Source of the DNA: Bubalus kerabau
Lineage: Eukaryota > Chordata > Mammalia > Artiodactyla > Bovidae
Length of the DNA stretch: 64,000 bases
NCBI RefSeq assembly: GCF_029407905.1
Contig: NC_073630.1
Location: forward strand, 38,403,001 to 38,467,000
Direction: 5' to 3'
The translations under genes were made by a program, and so were the position numbers. Below are positions 58,008 through 64,000 of this stretch, piece by piece. The notes under the pieces were generated by a model that was not told the DNA's origin, made no database searches, and worked only from the letters and a program-made list of their open reading frames with translations. Each line of letters begins with the position of its first letter. Within the stretch, counting starts at the first letter, position 1.

Positions 58008-58427
58008 AGAAAATTCAAAAACATATGACACCAAAAAATGAGCCCCCCCCCCCATGTTGGAATGTGTTCTATATGCAACTGATGAAGAGCAGAAGGAAAT
58101 TACTAAAATCTCCTGAAAGAAGGAAGCAGCTGAGCCAAAGTGAAAATGATGTTAAATTGTGGATCTTTCTGGTGGGAAATTTAAGTCCAATGCTATAGAG
58201 AATAATATTGAATATGATCATGGGATATTAGGTTCATGAATGAAGGTAAATTGGATGTGGTCAAGCAAGGGGTAGCAACAGTGAATGTTGACATCTTAGG
58301 AATCAGTGAACTAAAATGGACAGGAATGGGTGATTTTAATTCAATTACAATTATATCTACTAGCATGGGCAAGAATCCCTTAGGAGAAATGAAGTCACCC
58401 TCAGTCAACAAGAGTCCAAAATGCAGT
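58008..58427 (+). mobile_element. Old BovB (B17), piece 2 of 3
   Basis: Resumes the sense element: an 11-C run at 58043-58053, then AAGTCCAATGCTATAGAGAA, ATTAGGTTCATGAATGAAGG, TTGGATGTGGTCAAGCAAGG. The start of the endonuclease region is open at 58236-58475 (NEGKLDVVKQGVATVNVDILGISELKWTGMGDFN). It ends where B19 inserted. Confidence 0.88.
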
Positions 58428-59947
58428 CAGTCAGTTCAGTTGCTCAGTCGTGTCTCACTCTTTGCAACCCCATGAATCGCAGCACGCCAAGCCTCTCTGT
58501 TTATCACCAACTCCCGGAATTCACTCAAACTCATGTGCATCAGGTCGGTGATGCCATCCAACCATCTCATTCTTAGTTGTCCCCTTGTCCTCCTGCCCTC
58601 AATCCCTCCCAGCATCAGAGTCTTTCCAATGAGTCAACTCTTTGCATGAGGTAGCCAAAGAACTGGAGTTTCAGCTTTAGCATCATTCCTTCCAAAGAAC
58701 ATCCAGGACTGATCTCCTTTAGAATGGACTGGTTGGATCTCCTTGCAGTCCAAGGGACTCTCAAGTGTCTTCTCCAACACCACAGTTCAAAAGCATCAAT
58801 TCTTCGGTGCTCTGCTTTCTTCACAGTTCAACTCTCACATCCATACATGACCACTGGAAAAACCATAGCCTTGACTGCTGCTGCTAAGTCACTTCAGTCG
58901 TGTCCAACTCAGTGCGACCCCATAGACGGCAGCCCACCTGGCTCCCCTGTCCCTGGGATTCTCCAGGCAAGAACACTGGAGTGGGTTGCCATTTCCTTCT
59001 CCAATGCATGAAAGTGAAAAGTGAAAGTGAAGTCGCTCAGTCATGTCCAACTCCTAGCGACCACATGGACTGCAGGCCACCAAGCTCTTCTGTCCATAGG
59101 ATTTTCCAAGCAAGAGTACTGGAGTGGATTGCCATTGCCTTCTCTGATAACCATGACTAGATGGAACTTTGTTAGCAAAGCAATGTCTATGCTTTTTAAT
59201 AGGCTATCTAGGTTTGTCATAACTTCCTTCCAAGGAATAAGCATCTTTTAATTTCATGCCTGCAATCACCATCTGCAGTGATTTTGGAGCCCAAATAAAT
59301 GAAGTCTGACACTGTTTCCCCATCTATTTCCCATGAAGTGATGGGACCAGATGCCATGATCTTCGTTTTCTGAATGTTTAACTTTAAGCTAACTTTTTCA
59401 CTCTCCTCTTTCACTTTCATCAAGTGGCTTTTTAGTTCCTCTTCACTTTCTGCCATAAGGGTGGTGTCATCTGTAGATCTGAGGTTATTGGTATTTCTCC
59501 TGGCAATCTTGATTCCAGCTTGTGCTTCTTCCAGCCCACCATTTCTCATGATGTACTCTGCATATAAGTTAAAGAAGCAGGGTGACAGTATACAGCCTTG
59601 ATGTACTCCTTTTCCTATTTGGAACAAGTCTGTTGTTCCATGTCCAGTTCTAACTGTTGCTTCCTCACCTGAATGTAGGTTTCTCAGGAGGCAGGTCAGG
59701 TGGTCTAGTATACCCATCTCTTTCAGAATTTTCCACAGTTTATTGTGATCCACACAGTCAAAGGCTTTGGCATAATCAATAAAGCAGAAATAGATGTTTT
59801 TCTGGAACTCTCTTGCTTTTTCCATGATCCAGCGGATATTGGCAATTTGATCTCTGGTCCCTCTGCTTTTTCTAAAACCAGCTTGAATATCTGGAAGTTC
59901 ACGGTTCACATATTGCTGAAGCCTGGCTTGGAGAATTTTGAGCATTA
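58428..59947 (-). mobile_element. BovB LINE (B19) inserted in B17, with 12-bp TSD
   Basis: Antisense. Left edge CAGTCAGTTCAGTTGCTCAG, right edge in the RT at GAATTTTGAGCATTA. Perfect TSD CCAAAATGCAGT at 58416-58427 and 59948-59959, which is part of the B17 endonuclease sequence. The RT and tail are open on the minus strand at 60008-59217 (FRKSRGTRDQIANIRWIMEKAREF, FIDYAKAFDCVD, GVHQGCILSPCFFN). The active site reads STDD instead of YADD (59466-59477), so this RT was inactive or has since decayed. A Bov-A2 lies within it. Confidence 0.96.
58873..59146 (-). mobile_element. Bov-A2 SINE nested in B19
   Basis: Full dimer in antisense from GCTGCTGCTAAGTCACTTCA to GCCATTGCCTTCTCTG. The B19 phrase AACCATAGCCTTGACT on the left recurs on the right as AACCATGACTAGATGG, an imperfect TSD shortened by a small deletion. 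Confidence 0.93.
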
Positions 59948-61738
59948 CCAAAATGCAGTACTTGGGTGCAATCTCAAAAATGACAGAATGATCATAATTC
60001 ATTTTCAAGGCAAATCATTCAACATCACAGTAACAATACAATTGGAAATATACCTCTCCAAGAAAACTGTAGATATGAAGAGAAAATTTCATGCAAGGAT
60101 GGGCATGGTAAAAGACAGAAATGGAAAGAACCTAACAGAAGCAGAAGATAATTGAAAAAGTGGCAAGAATATACAGAAGGGTTATACTAAATGGTCTTAA
60201 TGACCTGGATAACCACAATGGTGTGGTCCCTCACCTTGAGTCAGACATCCTGGAGTGTGGAATCAAGCGGGTCTCTGGGAGCATTAATGCAAACAAAGCT
60301 AGTGGAGATGATGGAATTCCAGATGAGCTATTTCAGATCATAAAAACTATGCTGTTAAAATGCTGCAATCAATATGTCAGCAAATTTGGAAAACTCAGAA
60401 GTGGCCACAGGACTGGAAAAGGTCAGTTTTCATTCCAATCCCAAATAAGGGCAGTGCCAAAGAATGTTTCAGTTACAGCACAGATGTGCTCATTTTGCAT
60501 GCTAGTAAGATTATGTTCAAAATCCTTCAAGCTAGGCCTCAGCAGTACATGAAACAAGAACACCCAGATGTACAAGCTGGGTTTAGAAAAGGCAGAAGAA
60601 CCAGAGATCAAACTGCCAGCATTCCTTGGATCATAGAGAAAGCAAAGGAATTTCAGAAAAACATCTACTTTTGTTTCATTGACTACACTAAAGCCTTTGT
60701 GGATCACAGCAAGCTGGAAAATTCTTAAAGAGATGGGAATGCCAGACCATCTTACCTGCTTCCTGAGAAACCTGTATTCAAGTCAAAAAGCAACATTTAG
60801 AATCATACATGGAACACCAATTCAAAATTGAGAAAGGAGTACATTAAGGCTGCATATTGTCACCCTGTTTATTTAACTTAGATGCAGAGTACATCACATT
60901 AAATGCCAGGCTGGATAAATCACAAGCTCGAATCAAAATTTCTGGGAGAAAATATTAATAACCTCAGATGTGCAGATGATACCACTCTAATGGCAGAAAG
61001 TGAAGAGGAACTAAAGAGCCTCTTGATGAACATAAAAGAGGAGAGTGGAAAAGGTTGGCTTAATACTCAACATTCAAAAAAATTAAGATTATGGCATCCA
61101 GTCTCATCACTTTATGGCAAATAGATGGAGAAAAATTGGAAACAGTGACAGATTTTACTTTCTTGGGCTCCAATATCACTACAGATGGTGATTGCAACTA
61201 TGAAATTAAAAGACGCTTTCTCCTTTGAAGGAAAGCTATGACAAACCTAGAACACATACTCAAAAGCAGAGACATCAATTTGCGACAAAGGTTCATATAG
61301 TCAAAGCTATAATTTTTCCAGGAGTCATGTACAGTTGTGAAAATTGGACCATGAATAAGGTTGAGAACTGAAGAACTGATGCTTTCAAAATGTGGTATGG
61401 AGAAGTCTCTTGAGAGTCCCTTGGACTGAGAAGATATCAAACCAGTCAATCCTAAAGGAAGTCAACCCTTAATATTCATTGGAAGGACTGAAGCTGAAAC
61501 TTTAATGTTTTTTCCATCTGATGAGGAGAGCTGACTCATTGGGAAAGACCCTGATGCTGGGAAAGATTGAGAGAAGGAGGAGAAGGGGGAAATGGAGAAT
61601 GAGATTGTTAGATGGCATCACCAACTCAATGGAGGTGAGTTTGAGCAAACTCTGGGAGATAGTGAAGGGCAGGGAAACCTGGTGTGCTGCAGTCCATGGG
61701 GTTTCAAAGAGTTGAAACAACTTACAACAGAAGAACAA
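59948..61738 (+). mobile_element. Old BovB (B17), piece 3 of 3
   Basis: Resumes with ACTTGGGTGCAATCTCAAAA, then an internal deletion of roughly 0.9 kb near 60045-60090 (most of the endonuclease is lost). Linker, RT (QAGFRKGRRTRDQTASIPWIIEKAKEFQKNIYFCFIDYTKAF, 60578-60700) and tail follow, ending AAAGAGTTGAAACAACTTAC. The RT palm reads RCADDTTLMAES (60967-60985 region). It is the most diverged of the long copies. Confidence 0.9.
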
Positions 61739-61890
61739 CAATATTTTTATCACATGACATTTTCCGTGAAACATAATTTTCTGATATTCTTTTTGTTCTG
61801 ATATAGGAGTTTTTTTTTTTTTTTAATTAGAAAAATAAGAAAAAAATAAATTTGGAGACATAAAGCCAAATTCAAATTTAAAAACAGTTT
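61739..61890. other. AT-rich spacer with poly(T)
   Basis: A T16 run at about 61810-61825 and an A-rich stretch; no element recognised. Confidence 0.4.
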
Positions 61891-61903
61891 GTAACATTTT
61901 GAT

Positions 61904-62116
61904 GGATTTCCCTGGTGGCTCAGATGGTAGAGTCTGCCTGCAGTTCAGGAGACCTGGGTTCGATCCCTGCATCAGGAAGATCCCCTGGAGAAGGAAATGA
62001 CAAACCATTCCAGTATTCTTGCCTGGAAAATCCTGTGGACAGAGGAGCCTGGCAGGCTACAACCCATGGGGTTGCAAAAAGTCAGACACGACTGAGCTAC
62101 TTCACTTTCTTTCTTT
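61904..62116 (+). mobile_element. Bov-tA SINE with 12-bp TSD
   Basis: Full-length. Head GATTTCCCTGGTGGCTCAGA, B box GGTTCGATCCC near 61959-61969, body GTATTCTTGCCTGGAAAATC to GTCAGACACGACTGAGCTAC, and a short CTTTCTTTC tail. Perfect TSD TAACATTTTGAT at 61892-61903 and 62117-62128. Confidence 0.96.
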
Positions 62117-62431
62117 TAACATTTTGATAAATATCCTAATTGTTTAACTATCCATATCACTTTCATTGTCTACATACTTTTGCCTCAAAAAAGTACATAT
62201 AATTATAGCTAATACATATTTAGCAGTTAAAATATAGCAGAGACTACACTATTGAGTTCAGTCTTCCATGAGCACCCACTTTATGCTTAATCAATCAGTG
62301 AAGCATTGTTCAGTAGTATAATTTAATAACCTTTTGAGTCATAGATTATAAACTTTGACATATTACACCATATTATCTTTTGAAAAACTGCTAGTTTTCT
62401 GTCATGTCAGTATATACAGATCCAGTTTGCA

Positions 62432-62459
62432 ACTTTTTTTTTTTTTTTTTTTTTTTTAG
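62432..62459. repeat. Poly(T) tract beside the ACADVL exon copy
   Basis: More than 20 T residues directly left of the exon-bearing segment. It may be the tail of a minus-strand retrocopy that ends here, or a separate homopolymer. Confidence 0.75.
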
Positions 62460-62483
62460 TGGGACGCATGTCTCCTCTTCCAG

Positions 62484-62588
62484 GTGGATCATGGTGCTAA
62501 TTCTACCCAGTTTGGGGAGAAAATTCACAACTTTGGGCTGATCCCCGAGAAGCTGGCCCGGATGGCTATGCTGCAGTATGTGACTGAG
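62484..62588 (+). pseudogene. ACADVL: Isolated ACADVL exon copy with intron flanks
   Basis: A 105-base (35-codon) exon reading VDHGANSTQFGEKIHNF, then GLIPEKLARMAMLQYVTE. I recognise it as the exon of very-long-chain acyl-CoA dehydrogenase (a mitochondrial inner-membrane enzyme of fatty acid beta-oxidation) that is exon 11 in human, also 105 bases by my memory. It keeps an acceptor-like TCTCCTCTTCCAG on its left and a donor GTGAGG on its right, with about 100 bases of intron-like sequence after. No neighbouring exon is present within the window. At least three residues differ from what I recall of the mammalian enzyme (for example S for R in the VDHATNR segment). It is therefore a partial duplicate, not a gene. 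Confidence 0.85.
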
Positions 62589-62784
62589 GTGAGGGCCTCC
62601 CACTGTCTCCAGAGCCCTTCTTCCCAGACGGGTCAGACTACAACCCCCAACTACTTCCTGATTGACTCACCCTATTAGGATTAGAGAATAGGACCCAGAG
62701 AAATCCCAAAAAATGACTAGATCGGTCCTTGCCTGGTACTATCATTTTTATCTAAAGTTTCATGCCATAAATGTAGACAACCCT

Positions 62785-62925
62785 GATGTGTACTAGAACA
62801 TTTTTGGAGCTCATTAAAAATCTAGGTGTTCAAGTCCTGCAATAGGGCTATGGAGTCAGGTCCTTTCTGTTTAGGGCCCAAGAATATATGTTTTAAAAAA
62901 CTTTGCAGATCAATCAGATGTATCT
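62785..62925 (+). repeat. MER5-type hAT remnant
   Basis: ACATTTTTGGAGCTCATTAAAAA, TGGAGTCAGGTCCTTTCTG, AAGAATATATGTTTTAAAAA, CTTTGCAGATCAATCAGATG follow the order of a MER5/Charlie non-autonomous DNA transposon. Confidence 0.5.
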
Positions 62926-62929
62926 TATA

Positions 62930-63600
62930 TGATAAACTCTGACTAAATGAGAATGTCCCAGAACTTCAGCTCATCTCTGCTCTCTGATTTTTTTTGTAAG
63001 TCTGCAACTTCCTCATCTAATGCTTCTTTACAGAACGAATATATTTTCCCATTTCAAGTTGTTCCATTTTGTGTAATTCTAATTTAAATTGGGGCTTCTG
63101 AAACCTACGTTTCTAGTTAATGAGTCAAAATTAATTTTCTTCCTATAGATATGCCATAAACCCAGCACAATTGATTGTGAAGATTACTATTAAATTAGTC
63201 ATTTACTTTTCTATACACATATTACAATAATTTTTAAAATACTCATAAAAATGTGTGATATTGATAACCATTGCATTAAGGAATTTCCAATAGAGGAATT
63301 TAGGAAAATTAGCATTTTTTAAATAGTTAAATTTTCAATCAGTATATACAGTTTACCTTTCTGTCTCATCCACTGTCAATCAATAATATTTTATAACTTA
63401 TAAATATCTAACATATTTTGTTAGTCATCCCTAGATAATTTATGATTTGGGCAATATTAAAAGTGGAATTTTTCCAATTGTTTGTCGTTAGACATACTTT
63501 CAATAACTTTGGACCCCATGATCCACATAAATTTGTATATTAACTATATCAGCTAATTTGAGATACTGATGGATTTTCTAAATATTTACTTCTTAATTTT
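62930..63600. other. Unassigned AT-rich DNA
   Basis: No gene and no repeat recognised. Confidence 0.45.
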
Positions 63601-64000
63601 CACTATTTATATTTTATTCTTTCTCTCTTACCCTATTTTAGTGTCAATGATATTCAGATTTGTCAGATGTGAAAATGGTTGATATCTTTGTCTTGTTCCC
63701 AACCTGAAAGGGAAAATATTGACTATCTCAGCATTAAATCTGATTTTAGCTGCACATTTATTAAAACTCTTTTTATCATGTAATGAAAAATTTTATTTCT
63801 AAAGTTTACTAAGAATTTTTAACATGAAAAAGTATTGAATTTTATTAAATGCTTTATGTTCATTCCTTAAGATGATTGTATATATAGTTTCTTATTTAAA
63901 TTGTTAACGTGATGACTTTGCTTATTAGGTAGTAAACCAGCCTCACATTCAGAAATTAAACTTATTTGGTGATTATCTATAAATCTTTTCATATACCATT
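63600..64000 (-). mobile_element. Ancient L1 ORF2, antisense, running off the window
   Basis: TTTGTCTTGTTCCCAACCTG, GGGAAAATATTGACTATCTC, AGCTGCACATTTATTAAAAC, GAATTTTATTAAATGCTTTA and ACCAGCCTCACATTCAGAAA follow the reverse complement of L1 ORF2 in the RT region. Diverged; continues past the right end. Confidence 0.6.

Noticed and set aside
62484..62678. A functional ACADVL gene or a processed pseudogene
   Set aside because: Only one exon is present and it has intron flanks, so it is neither a gene nor a spliced retrocopy.
1..64000. CRISPR arrays, operons, phage or bacterial insertion sequences
   Set aside because: No spaced direct-repeat arrays, ribosome binding sites or prokaryotic genes; all direct repeats are TSDs, microsatellites or retroelement copies.

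Overview
This window looks like an intergenic stretch of a ruminant nuclear genome (cattle, sheep, goat or a close relative). The sequence is AT-rich and I found no intact protein-coding gene, no rRNA and no real tRNA. The species group follows from the repeats. There are many copies of the RTE-clade LINE BovB, the ruminant SINEs Bov-tA (tRNA-like head plus BovA body) and Bov-A2 (BovA dimer), and the 3' end of the modern ruminant L1 (L1_BT type). The older background holds mammal-wide fossils: L1M-type L1, MIR, MER5-like hAT pieces and MLT1-like MaLR LTRs. Family names come from memory of the consensus sequences; no database search was run.

Layout. 0-6 kb: three BovB fragments, a Bov-tA and an L1 tail. 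6-14 kb: a clean Bov-A2 insertion, antisense L1 fossils, one BovB, a MIR and a Bov-tA inside an L1. 14-17.7 kb: one nearly full-length BovB (about 3.7 kb) with its GC-rich, tandemly repeated 5' region. 17.7-25 kb: mostly unassigned AT-rich DNA with three BovB 3' fragments, L1 tails and a Bov-A2. 25.4-29.4 kb: a BovB with an L1 inside it, then a Bov-tA split by another BovB. 30-34.7 kb: a probable L1 5' region joined to an L1 3' end, an AT microsatellite and the BovB with the longest open frame. 34.7-37 kb: unassigned. 37-48 kb: old L1 sequence repeatedly interrupted by BovB and a younger L1. 48-55 kb: L1, MLT1-like LTRs and three Bov-tA. 55-62 kb: an old BovB opened by two younger BovB, each of which carries its own insertion. 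62-64 kb: a Bov-tA, an isolated copy of one exon of the nuclear gene for very-long-chain acyl-CoA dehydrogenase (ACADVL), a MER5-like fossil and an antisense L1.

By my rough tally BovB makes up about 25 kb of the 64 kb. I count 19 dated copies, labelled B1-B19 below: 7 on the plus strand and 12 on the minus strand. All are 5'-truncated, mutated or interrupted, so none is expected to move by itself. The value of the window is its insertion record. Several insertions keep exact target-site duplications (TSDs), so their order can be read directly. The most unusual items are the ACADVL exon copy, the nested BovB stack at 55.4-61.7 kb, a poly(T)-only insertion between perfect 14-bp repeats, two L1 inversion structures, and B11, which keeps over 600 codons in one frame with only two internal stops.
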